Shown one piece after another: positions 52,968 through 61,143 of a stretch of 64,000 nt of DNA (position 1 is its first letter; each line of letters opens with the position of its first letter). The DNA is taken from assembly GCF_009858245.1 (NCBI RefSeq), contig NZ_VMSB01000001.1, positions 558,001 through 622,000 of the forward strand, in the 5' to 3' direction. The notes under the pieces are model-generated. The model saw only the letters and a list, made by a program, of their open reading frames with translations, was not told where the DNA came from and did not search any database. A program made the translations under genes and the position numbers. Source of the DNA: Ornithinibacter aureus (GTDB taxonomy: Bacteria > Actinomycetota > Actinomycetes > Actinomycetales > Dermatophilaceae).

Positions 52968-55222
52968 CGCAGGGTCCACCGCCGCACGCCGTTGGCCCGA
53001 TCGACGAGCGCCACCTTCGTGTCCCGGTCGTCGGTGATCGCGGCGAGTTCGCGCAGGGCCGACTCGAGGCCGTCGCGCAGCGCCGGCTCGGATGCCGGAT
53101 GCCCACCGAGGCGGATCGTGGAGTCCCCGCCCCCGCCCTGGACCAGCTCCAGGGCCTCGGAGAACACCTCGACCCGAAAGCGTGACCGGTCCGTCGGGTC
53201 GATGGTGAGGTTGTCGATGCTGTCGAGCGCCTGGGCCAGGGAGGGCAGGCCGCCGCCGGACGAGGCCAGCAGGCCGGCCCGGCGCCGTCGAGCCCGGGTG
53301 AACGCCCTGCTCGTGCCGGGGACGAGGTCGAGGGCGCGCACGGCTCCTGCGACGTCACCGCGCGCGGCGCGGATGCGCGCCAGGCCGAAGGCCGCGGGAG
53401 CGATGTAGTTGGCGTCGGTTCGGGCACACACGGTGTAGAGCGACTCGGCGACATCGGCCTCTCCCCCGCTCTCGCAGGCGAAGGCCAGCGCCAGTTTCGG
53501 AGCCAGCTCACCGGGGACCTGCCCGTAGACGGCGTTGAAGGCGCTCTGCGCCTGCGTGGTGTCACCTCGGGCCAGCGCGAGCAGACCCGACATCCACACC
53601 GCCCGCCAGTCCCACGGATCGTTGGCCAGCAGGGTCTGAACGGCATCGTCCACGCGCGCACCCTGGGCTGCCTCGAGGCCGGCCCTGGCCCGGGCCAGCA
53701 GCACCTCCGCGCTGATCTCGGGGGCTCCCTGGAGCGCCTCGAGCCGCTGGAGCGGGTCGTCGATGCTGACCGTGCGCAGCCACGACAGCTGCGGGTCGCC
53801 CTCATCAGGTCGCAGACCGGGCAGGTCCTGCCAGTTCAGGGAGTCATCGGCCACGGTGGGGACGTCGAAGAGCAACGACGACGTCGAGTGCTCGGCCGCA
53901 CCACGGCGGTGCTGCGCCACCACCTCGCGCAGCACACCGAGCAGCTGCACGCGCAGCTCGTCGGCAGAGGCGAAGCGGTCGGCCGGGTCCGGGGCACAGG
54001 CCTTGAGCAGCAGGCGGTAGAAGGAGTCGTACTCCTGGAACAACGGGGTGTCGGCGAGCGGCGGCAGGCTGCTCACGTAGGTGCTCTGGTAGCCCCGGAA
54101 CTCCATCGCGAGCACGACGAGGGTGCGGCCGATGGTGTAGATGTCCGAGGCCACCGACGGCCCGACCTCCGCGACCTCGGGGGCCTGGTAGCCGACGGTG
54201 CCGTAGATCGCGGAGTCCGCGTCGTCGATCCGCCGGACCCCACCGAGGTCGATCAGGCGCACGGCGTCACCCACCTGGATGACGTTGTCCGGCTTGAAGT
54301 CGCAGTAGACGAGGTCGAGGTCGTGCAGGTAGGAGAACGCGGGGAGCACCTCGAGCACGAAGGCGATCGCCTGGTCGACGGGCAGCGGGTTGTAGGCCCC
54401 ACCCGCCTCCTTCATCCGCGCCTTGAGCAACTGCTTGAGCGAGGTCCCGCCGACGTACTCCATGACGATGTAGCCGGCACCCTCGTGGGTGACGAAGTTG
54501 TAGATCTCGACGATGAGCGGGTGCTCGACCTGCGCGAGGAACTGCCGCTCGGCGATGGCCGCGGCAAGGGCATCGGGGTCACCCGAGTTGAGCAGGCCCT
54601 TGAGGACGACCCACCGGTCGGAGACGTTGCGGTCGCGGGCGGCGTAGATCCAGCCCAGGCCACCGTGGGCGATCGCCCCGGCGACGACGTACTGACCGCC
54701 GACGACGTCGCCGGGCTTGAGCTTCGGGGTGAAGGAGAAGGGGTTGCGGCACGTGGGGCAGAACCCCTCGGTGCGACCGGGCTGCCCGTCGCGGGAGCGA
54801 CCCACCGGTGACCCGCACGAGGGGCAGGTGCGCCGGTCCTCGGGGACCATCGGGTTCTCGAGCACGGCCTTGGCCGCGTCGACTGCGGCGACCGGGGGGA
54901 TCGTCGTCAGTCCTGCGCCGAGACGGGCCCCGCGCAGGCGGGTCGACGAGGTCCCGACCCTGCGGGTGACCGAACTGCCGCCGGCCCCGGCGCGCGCGGA
55001 GCCCAGGGCGGTGGACGCGAGGCGGTTCGATGCGCGCGACACCGTGGACGGGCTGTGGGCCACCCCGGCCGGTGCCGTGGCGGTGGATGCCGCGCCGGCT
55101 GGTGGGGCGTTCGAGGTGGGTGCGGCACTCGAGGTGGGTGCGGCAGGCGAGCCGCAGACGTCGCAGTAGCCGTCCAGGATCGAGCCCGTGCAGCCGGGCT
55201 CGGCGCAGGCCGTCGTGCTCAT
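52964..55222 (-). CDS. pknG: serine/threonine protein kinase PknG
   Basis: PknG is a soluble kinase that phosphorylates GarA/OdhI and so controls 2-oxoglutarate flux. The 752-residue protein matches mycobacterial PknG in size and order: a flexible N-terminus with a zinc-ribbon-like Cys set (GYCDVCGS), a rubredoxin-like domain with paired Cys (TCPSCGSPVG, FCPTCRNPF), the kinase domain (WVVLKGLL Lys; YCDFKPDNVI with the non-RD catalytic Asp; LIDLGGVRR) and a C-terminal TPR region from about residue 480. The ATG at 55220-55222 overlaps the upstream gene (ATGA). The kinase lacks the HRD arginine, as in PknG. Confidence 0.93.
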   Translation of the reverse strand: MSTTACAEPGCTGSILDGYCDVCGSPAAPTSSAAPTSNAPPAGAASTATAPAGVAHSPSTVSRASNRLASTALGSARAGAGGSSVTRRVGTSSTRLRGARLGAGLTTIPPVAAVDAAKAVLENPMVPEDRRTCPSCGSPVGRSRDGQPGRTEGFCPTCRNPFSFTPKLKPGDVVGGQYVVAGAIAHGGLGWIYAARDRNVSDRWVVLKGLLNSGDPDALAAAIAERQFLAQVEHPLIVEIYNFVTHEGAGYIVMEYVGGTSLKQLLKARMKEAGGAYNPLPVDQAIAFVLEVLPAFSYLHDLDLVYCDFKPDNVIQVGDAVRLIDLGGVRRIDDADSAIYGTVGYQAPEVAEVGPSVASDIYTIGRTLVVLAMEFRGYQSTYVSSLPPLADTPLFQEYDSFYRLLLKACAPDPADRFASADELRVQLLGVLREVVAQHRRGAAEHSTSSLLFDVPTVADDSLNWQDLPGLRPDEGDPQLSWLRTVSIDDPLQRLEALQGAPEISAEVLLARARAGLEAAQGARVDDAVQTLLANDPWDWRAVWMSGLLALARGDTTQAQSAFNAVYGQVPGELAPKLALAFACESGGEADVAESLYTVCARTDANYIAPAAFGLARIRAARGDVAGAVRALDLVPGTSRAFTRARRRRAGLLASSGGGLPSLAQALDSIDNLTIDPTDRSRFRVEVFSEALELVQGGGGDSTIRLGGHPASEPALRDGLESALRELAAITDDRDTKVALVDRANGVRRWTLR

Positions 55223-56412
55223 CGGTGTCCTCCCCGTGTCTGGTGGATTGATCCGCCGCCCGTGGTCGGCAGCGCCCCCAGGTAAGCCTGGTAGGCCGCC
55301 ATGAGGGCCCGTGCCCGGACCAGGTCGGCGGGCGAGGCGTCCACGGTCTCCCGCACTCGCCCAGCGAGCTCGTCGAGGTCCGCCAGGAGCGCCGTTCCCG
55401 ACCCGCCCGCGGCCAGGGTGGCCTTGGCGGCGTACGCCTCGAGGCGGCCACGCAGTTCGTCCCGCTCCGCGAGGGCCGAGGCGTACGCGTCCTGGGCGAT
55501 GGTCAGGGCGCGCCCGACGGCATCCAACCGCACGAGGTAGGCGTCGACGGCATCCGGGTCGGTGGGCACTGGGCCCAGGGCCGAGACGTCGGGCACGGCA
55601 AACCTCGGCGCCGGCACGACCTGTGCGACACACCGCGCCTCGAGCGCGCGGACCGCGGCCCCCCGCGCCTCGAGCTCTGCTCGAAGGGCACGGGCGCGGG
55701 CCTCGTCGTGGGCGTCGGCCCGCCGGGTGGACGCACCGACGATGAGGTCACGTTCGGCGCGTGCGCACTCCTGCTCGAGGGGGCCGAGCAGGCCCCCGAC
55801 GTCAGCACCGCGCTGGGCGCGGGCCGCCACGTCGGAGAGCCTGGTGTCGAGGCGCTCGAGGGTGGCGCTCGCGGACTGCCGACCGATGGCGCTCTCGCGC
55901 TCGACGAGGTCGCGAACCCGTTCGACCGAGGCCCGCAGCGACCGCAGCCGCGCCTGGGTGTCGGCCTCGGAGGCGTCGAGGCCGAGCCTGGCGCGCAGGG
56001 ACGCGGCAAGGGCGTCGCTGAGACGGCAGGCCTCGGGGAGGGAGACCGCCAGGGCTCCCCCGGCGGAGACCGGCCCCCCGGCGGTCGTGGTGTCGAGTCG
56101 CCCCCAGATGAGGGTGGACAACCGCTCGAGCTCGGTCGGGCCGACGCGGCCCGAGTCCCACGTCGCCACGAGGAGGTCGTGCCGGTCTGCCACGGCCTTC
56201 CACAGCGCCATCGACAGCAGCAGGTCACCCGTGTGCGCAGACCCGTCGCTCGCGGCGAGGGCAGCCTCGTCGATGTGGTCGAGCTCGCGCTTGCGCTCCT
56301 CGCGCCAGGTGCCGAGGGCGCTGAGGTACTCCAGCGCGTCCTGCGCCTGCAGCGGCCGCCCGAGTCGACCGGGCGCCCGGGGTGCGGTGGCCTTCCTCGC
56401 CACGGAGATCAC
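55219..56412 (-). CDS. coiled-coil protein of unknown function in the pknG operon
   Basis: A 397-residue soluble protein made mostly of Ala/Arg/Glu-rich helices likely to form coiled coils (residues about 120-240 and 310-380). The N-terminal third has LEYLSALGTWREERKRELDH and LLLSMALWKAVADRHDLLVA. No membrane segment, signal or enzyme motif is visible, and I do not recognise a family. It lies between glnH and pknG with 4-bp overlaps on both sides (GTGA, ATGA), so its stoichiometry is tied to theirs. It could connect the membrane sensor to the kinase. Confidence 0.75.
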   Translation of the reverse strand: MISVARKATAPRAPGRLGRPLQAQDALEYLSALGTWREERKRELDHIDEAALAASDGSAHTGDLLLSMALWKAVADRHDLLVATWDSGRVGPTELERLSTLIWGRLDTTTAGGPVSAGGALAVSLPEACRLSDALAASLRARLGLDASEADTQARLRSLRASVERVRDLVERESAIGRQSASATLERLDTRLSDVAARAQRGADVGGLLGPLEQECARAERDLIVGASTRRADAHDEARARALRAELEARGAAVRALEARCVAQVVPAPRFAVPDVSALGPVPTDPDAVDAYLVRLDAVGRALTIAQDAYASALAERDELRGRLEAYAAKATLAAGGSGTALLADLDELAGRVRETVDASPADLVRARALMAAYQAYLGALPTTGGGSIHQTRGGHR

Positions 56413-57533
56413 GGGTTCCGCCCGTAGACGGGGGCCGGTGGCTTGGGGGCCGGGCCGAGGGCCTCGGCGAGCCACGTGGTGTAGCTGGCCTTCCAGCGGC
56501 CGTCGGCCTTCATGTCGGCGAGCACCCCGTTGACGAACCGCACGAAGTCGACGTTCTCCTGGTTGACCCCCAGCCCGTAGGGCTCGGCGGTGAAGGCCGC
56601 CCCCTGGACGACCTCGACGAAGGGGTCCTGTGCGGCCAGGCCGGCGAGCACCGTGTCGTCGCCGGTGATGGCGTCGACCGCCCCCTGCTGGAAGAGCACG
56701 AGGCACCCGGTGTGCGTGCTCGCGCCGACCGCCTCGACCCCCTCGAAGGTGCGCAGCTTGTCCATGCTCGTCGACCCGTTCGGAGCACAGACCTTCTTGC
56801 CGACGAGGTCGCGGATGCCGGTGATCTCACCTCCGCTGTCGGTGCGCTCCCCGAGCCGGACCATGACCTTCTGGCCGGAACGGTAGTACTCGGTGGAGAA
56901 GGCGATGTCCTTCCACCGGGCGCAGGTGATCGTCATGTTGCGGGCGACGATGTCGACGCTGCCGTCCTGGAGCGCGGGCAGCCGCTGCGCCGCGGTGATC
57001 ACGCGCAGCTCGACCTTGTCCGGGCTGCCGAAGATCGCCTGTGACACCGCGCGGATCATGTCGATGTCGAAGCCCTCGATGCGGCCGTTGATCGGGTTGC
57101 GCGCGGCCAGCGTCAGCGTGTCGGCCGAGACACCGGCGATGAGGCGGCCACGCTGCTGGATCTCGCGCATCGTCGAGCCGGCGGGCATCGCACCCGGTGC
57201 AGGCATGGGTTTGAGCGGTTCGTAGGAGGCCAGGCAGTTGGCCGTGACGACGTCGGTGCCCGTCGGCGCTGGCGACGGGCTGGCCGACGGCGACGGCGTG
57301 GCCGAGGGGCTGGCCGTGGGTGACGGGGTGTACAGGGGGGTCGGGTCGTAGGCCCCTGCGCTGGAGCAGGCAGCCGCGAGCGTCACAGCGGCGACGAGGG
57401 CGAGGGCGGCGCCCGCCCTGGACGTCTCCCTGGACATCGCCGTCGCCGTCACCCTGGAGGTCGTTGCGAAGGTCGCCGTGGCGGTGGCCCTGACGGCGGC
57501 GCTGCTGCGACCGGCTCGCGTCTCGCGGCTCAT
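56409..57533 (-). CDS. glnH: GlnH-type periplasmic amino-acid-binding lipoprotein
   Basis: In mycobacteria GlnH binds aspartate/glutamate and signals through GlnX to PknG. This 374-residue protein has a lipoprotein signal (ALALVAAVTLAAACSS), a Ser/Pro/Thr-rich linker, and a type 2 periplasmic-binding fold (from about residue 115: REIQQRGRLIAGVSADTL, GFDIDMIRAVSQAIFG, FSTEYYRSGQKVMVRLG). The ATG at 57531-57533 overlaps the glnX stop. An internal ATG at 57435-57437 would give a cleaner signal peptide, and the first 32 residues may be a duplication (MSRET occurs at both starts). Confidence 0.9.
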   Translation of the reverse strand: MSRETRAGRSSAAVRATATATFATTSRVTATAMSRETSRAGAALALVAAVTLAAACSSAGAYDPTPLYTPSPTASPSATPSPSASPSPAPTGTDVVTANCLASYEPLKPMPAPGAMPAGSTMREIQQRGRLIAGVSADTLTLAARNPINGRIEGFDIDMIRAVSQAIFGSPDKVELRVITAAQRLPALQDGSVDIVARNMTITCARWKDIAFSTEYYRSGQKVMVRLGERTDSGGEITGIRDLVGKKVCAPNGSTSMDKLRTFEGVEAVGASTHTGCLVLFQQGAVDAITGDDTVLAGLAAQDPFVEVVQGAAFTAEPYGLGVNQENVDFVRFVNGVLADMKADGRWKASYTTWLAEALGPAPKPPAPVYGRNP

Positions 57534-58921
57534 CGGTACTCCTCCAGTCGCTGCGAGACTCCCCACCAGGACAACCCTGCCGCCAGCAACCCCACGAGCA
57601 CGCTCAGGATCCCACCGATGGGCAGCCAGCCCCCGGTGTCGGCGAGGGAGGAGGCGGTGCGGTCCGCGACGTCGCTCAGCACCTGGGCGGAGTCCTCGTC
57701 GAAGGCCGCGAAGGTCGTGTTCCCGGTGCCGGCACCGGTGCCGGTTGCCAGGTCCACGGCGCCGTCCCAGTCACCGGAGTCGTCCAGGGCCCGGATCTCC
57801 TCGTGGGCGGCGACGTAGTCGGCCCACAGCTGCTCGTCCAGGCCGGTGGCGACGAGGTTGGCCTCAAGCGTGGCGAACTGCGTCGTCACCGCCTCGGACG
57901 ACGCCGCCCAGGCCTCCTGGAAGGCTGCCCCCGACCCACGAGCGATCAGGGTGAGGCTCTCGTTGGCCTTGGCGTCGAAGGCGGCCGTGCGCGCGGCGGC
58001 GACAGCGCGGGTGGCGGCGTACTCGCCGTCGCGAGTGGTGTCGACATCGGCCTTGACCCCGAGGAGCCCGGCGGCCCCGCCCACGAGCGTGACCAGCACG
58101 ACGAGGGCCGCACCGGCCAGCGGCACGTTGACGTACCTGTGGGAGTGCCGAGCGATCCAGGTGAGGGCTGCGCCGAGTGCCGCGAGGGCCAGCAGGCCGG
58201 GGACCATCAGCCACCACAGGGCCTGGCCTGCTCGGTTGAACTCCAGCGCCACGCGCTCGTCGTTGGCCTGCGCGAGGTTGCTGAGCAGGGGCAGTGCCTG
58301 CGCCCGCAGGTCCGCGCTGGCCGAGCGAAGGTACTGCGCGCCGATCGGCAACCCCTGACGGTTGTTGGCCCGAGCGATCTCGATCTGACCTGCGTACGCC
58401 ACGAGCTCGGCGTTGAGGGCGGCCAGCGCGGCGCCGTCGGCGGGCTGGTTCTGTGCGGCCTCGGCGATGAGGGCGGATGCCGTGGCGATCGCCGTCGTGT
58501 ATGCCTCGCGTTGGCTGGCCGGCTCGAGGCCGCCGACGAGGAAGGCATTCGTGGCGACGGCGTCGGCCTGCACGACGTTGGTCTGGATCGCCTGGATCCG
58601 CACCACCTGGTCGGCGTTCGCCGCGGCCCGATCGACGGCGCCCGACGCCGAGCGGAAGGCCTGCGCAGCGCCGAGCCCGAACACCAGGGCCGCGACGACC
58701 CCGAGCACCCCTAGTGCACGCAGCCGGCCGGGCGTGCCGGCCAGCAGCCCCGTCAGCGCGCTGCGGGCTGCACCGGACGGTGCCGGGGCCCCTGCCGGTG
58801 GCGCAGGCGGGGCGGGCGTTGCGGCCGGTCGGCCTGCCGGGGCCGCAGTGGCGGCGGCCGCCGCAGCACTGGGGGTCGGGGGCGGTGGCGGGGTGGCCAT
58901 CGCTGACGTGGGGGTCGTCAC
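57530..58921 (-). CDS. glnX: GlnX-like four-helix membrane sensor protein
   Basis: A 463-residue protein with a Pro/Ala-rich cytoplasmic start and four membrane segments (residues about 70-88, 235-256, 266-288 and 430-452) that enclose two large extracytoplasmic helical regions. The size, topology and position upstream of glnH are those of mycobacterial GlnX, which relays ligand-bound GlnH to PknG. The loops resemble helical-bundle sensor domains. The GTG at 58919-58921 overlaps the AAA ATPase stop (GTGA). Identification rests on topology and context more than on residues. Confidence 0.82.
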   Translation of the reverse strand: MTTPTSAMATPPPPPTPSAAAAAATAAPAGRPAATPAPPAPPAGAPAPSGAARSALTGLLAGTPGRLRALGVLGVVAALVFGLGAAQAFRSASGAVDRAAANADQVVRIQAIQTNVVQADAVATNAFLVGGLEPASQREAYTTAIATASALIAEAAQNQPADGAALAALNAELVAYAGQIEIARANNRQGLPIGAQYLRSASADLRAQALPLLSNLAQANDERVALEFNRAGQALWWLMVPGLLALAALGAALTWIARHSHRYVNVPLAGAALVVLVTLVGGAAGLLGVKADVDTTRDGEYAATRAVAAARTAAFDAKANESLTLIARGSGAAFQEAWAASSEAVTTQFATLEANLVATGLDEQLWADYVAAHEEIRALDDSGDWDGAVDLATGTGAGTGNTTFAAFDEDSAQVLSDVADRTASSLADTGGWLPIGGILSVLVGLLAAGLSWWGVSQRLEEYR

Positions 58922-60489
58922 GGGGTGCCTCCAGATGACGTGGGCTCGTGTGACGCAGGGAGGTCGGGGTCGGCTCCGTCGACGGCCAGGTCCTCCGACG
59001 ACGGGGGTGCGCTGGCGTCCGCGGGCATGTCGTCCGGTGCTGTGTCGTCCTGTGGCTCGGTGTCGAAGTCCTTGGCGACGAGTTGCCGCAACTGTTCCAG
59101 GGTCGGGTTGTCGACCTTCCGCAGCCGCCACGCGTGGTGACCGATCGCCGCCTCGAGGGCGTTGCGCGAGAACCGGCCGTTGCCGAAGCCGTCCCCCCGA
59201 GGGGTGCGGGCCAGCACCTCCCGGAAGCGCTCGACGGCCTCGGGGAGCACTTCGTAGTCCGCACCCTTGGCCACGTGCAGCAGGATCGCGACGAGCTCGT
59301 CGTCGGTGTAGTCCTCGAACTCGATGGTCGTGCGGAAGCGGCTGGCCAGACCGGGGTTGGCACCGATGAAGGTCTCCATCGGCGCCGGGTATCCCGCCAC
59401 GATGACGACGAGGTCGTCTCGGCGGTCCTCCATCTCCTTGACGAGCGTGTCGACGGCCTCGCGCCCGTACTGGTCGCCACTGGGGCCGCTGCTCGTCAGG
59501 CTGTAGGCCTCGTCGATGAAGAGCACTCCCCCGGCCGCGGAGGCGACGACCTCGGCCGTCTTGGTCGCCGTCTGCCCGAGGTAGCCGGCGACGAGTTCCG
59601 AGCGGTCGACCTCGACGAGGTGGCCCTCGGAGAGCAGCTCGAGCGCCTGGTAGATGCCTCCGACAAGACGGGCGACGGTGGTCTTCCCGGTGCCGGGGTT
59701 GCCGGTGAACACCAGGTGGCGCGTCATCGTCGGCGCCTTGAGACCGGCATCCACCCGAAGCTTCTCGACCCGCAGCACCGCCACCTGGCGGTGGATCTCG
59801 CGCTTGACCCGCTCGAGGCCGATGAGGCCGTCGAGCTCGGCGAGCAGCTCCTCGAGGCTGCGGGCGGGTTCCGGCGCCTCCTCGACCGGCTCCGGCGCAG
59901 CGGGATCGACCTGCGGCTGCCCCGCGGGCGCGGGTGCCTCACCCCCCGGCACCGACGTCTCCCACGCCGCGACGGCCGGGTTCGGCCACGTCGCAGGCCG
60001 CAAAGGGATGTGCTCCGGTACCAACCCGGGATGCGTACGGGTGACCGCACCGAGCTGGGCGGCGGCGGCGACCGACGCGTTGCCGATGACGCGCATCGTC
60101 GGTTCACCGAGACCACAGGCTGCGGACGCGACCCGCGCCAGAGCCTGCGCGTAGTCACCCGCGGACGAGGACGCCTGCGCGACGAGGCCGCTCAGGATCG
60201 CCGTCGGCGACTCCCGCCAGCGGCGGCCCATGCTCGCCGCGTCGAAGAAGGCCTGGGTCGCCGAGGCACCGGATGCCGTACCGCCGGATGCCGTGACACC
60301 GGCTGCCGCGGCCCAGTCACCGGCCGCGCCCGGCGCGGACTCCGCAACGGCTGCGGCGAGCTGGAGGGCTTCACGACGCGCCGCCGCCACGTCGAGGCCG
60401 GCGCTGGAAGCCAGCGCCGCGACGGCATCCACCGCCTCCTCGAGCGTCGGGGTGGCCTTCGGGTCGGTGTGGTTCTGGGCCGGGGTCAT
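58918..60489 (-). CDS. AAA+ ATPase, CbxX/CfqX (CbbX)-like
   Basis: A 523-residue protein with a helical N-terminal region, a Pro-rich linker (about 195-215) and an AAA+ core: LIGLERVKREIHRQVAVLRV, Walker A LVFTGNPGTGKTTVARLVGG, Walker B GGVLFIDEAYSLTSS, sensor-1 DLVVIVAGYPAPMETFI and arginine-finger region GLASRFRTTIEFEDY. It belongs to the CbxX/CfqX group seen in type VII secretion (EccA) and Rubisco activase clusters, which remodels partner proteins. The ATG overlaps the next gene (ATGA). A role in unfolding or activating the membrane sensor complex is inference. Confidence 0.92.
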   Translation of the reverse strand: MTPAQNHTDPKATPTLEEAVDAVAALASSAGLDVAAARREALQLAAAVAESAPGAAGDWAAAAGVTASGGTASGASATQAFFDAASMGRRWRESPTAILSGLVAQASSSAGDYAQALARVASAACGLGEPTMRVIGNASVAAAAQLGAVTRTHPGLVPEHIPLRPATWPNPAVAAWETSVPGGEAPAPAGQPQVDPAAPEPVEEAPEPARSLEELLAELDGLIGLERVKREIHRQVAVLRVEKLRVDAGLKAPTMTRHLVFTGNPGTGKTTVARLVGGIYQALELLSEGHLVEVDRSELVAGYLGQTATKTAEVVASAAGGVLFIDEAYSLTSSGPSGDQYGREAVDTLVKEMEDRRDDLVVIVAGYPAPMETFIGANPGLASRFRTTIEFEDYTDDELVAILLHVAKGADYEVLPEAVERFREVLARTPRGDGFGNGRFSRNALEAAIGHHAWRLRKVDNPTLEQLRQLVAKDFDTEPQDDTAPDDMPADASAPPSSEDLAVDGADPDLPASHEPTSSGGTP

Positions 60490-61118
60490 GCCGCCCCGGA
60501 CCCGGACGGTGGCTGGAGGCGCTGCGGCCCGGCTGGCCCGTCCTCCGGCGACGAGGGCGGTGACGGGATGGCAGGCGGCGACAAGGGCGCGGAGCCGGCG
60601 GGGCCACCGACGTCGAGGGAGCCTCCGTTGCTCGCCGAGCCGAACTTCTCGGCGAGGAAGCGGCCGTGGGCGACGAGGGCGTCTGCGTCCTCACGGCAGA
60701 CGGCATCGAAGACCTGGTCCATCGTCGCCGCCAGGAGGTCGAGCTGGTCGACGAGCACCATGAGCGATGACTTGCCGTTGTCGACGGGGCGGTTGTCCGC
60801 GAAGTGGCGTGGCAGGCGAAGGTACCCCCCGATCGCCTCGGGCAGGTAGTTCGTCGCGGTGGCCATCACCGTGTAGGCCCGAGGGCTGCCGGCGCCCAGG
60901 CGTGACAGCCGCGGGATGGTGTCGCGCACGACGCGGTCGATGCGGCGGACCCTCGAGGCGACCGGGCCGGGTACCGCCCCGTCGGAGACCATCTCGGCGA
61001 CCCGGTCCAGGGACGCGAGGAGGTCCTCGCTCGTGGGCACGGAGGGCACCACGAGCCGACCGCTCGCGGAGCCCTGCTCGTCGCGACCGAAGAGACGGCC
61101 GAGGAAACCACCCGACAT
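60486..61118 (-). CDS. XpaC-like protein paired with TelA
   Basis: A 210-residue protein beginning GGFLGRLFGRDEQGSASGRL, with a helical core (LLASLDRVAEMVSDGAVPGP, then VMATATNYLPEAIGGYLRLP, then LVDQLDLLAATMDQVFDAV) and a Pro/Ser-rich tail. The central NYLPEAI...YLRL pattern and the pairing with TelA resemble XpaC/5-bromo-4-chloroindolyl-phosphate-hydrolysis-type proteins that accompany telA in Bacillus and others. The match is weak, so the call is tentative. The ATG lies 25 bp after telA and overlaps the AAA gene by 4. Confidence 0.65.
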   Translation of the reverse strand: MSGGFLGRLFGRDEQGSASGRLVVPSVPTSEDLLASLDRVAEMVSDGAVPGPVASRVRRIDRVVRDTIPRLSRLGAGSPRAYTVMATATNYLPEAIGGYLRLPRHFADNRPVDNGKSSLMVLVDQLDLLAATMDQVFDAVCREDADALVAHGRFLAEKFGSASNGGSLDVGGPAGSAPLSPPAIPSPPSSPEDGPAGPQRLQPPSGSGAA

Positions 61119-61143
61119 GTGCTCACTATGCCCGAGCGCGGGT

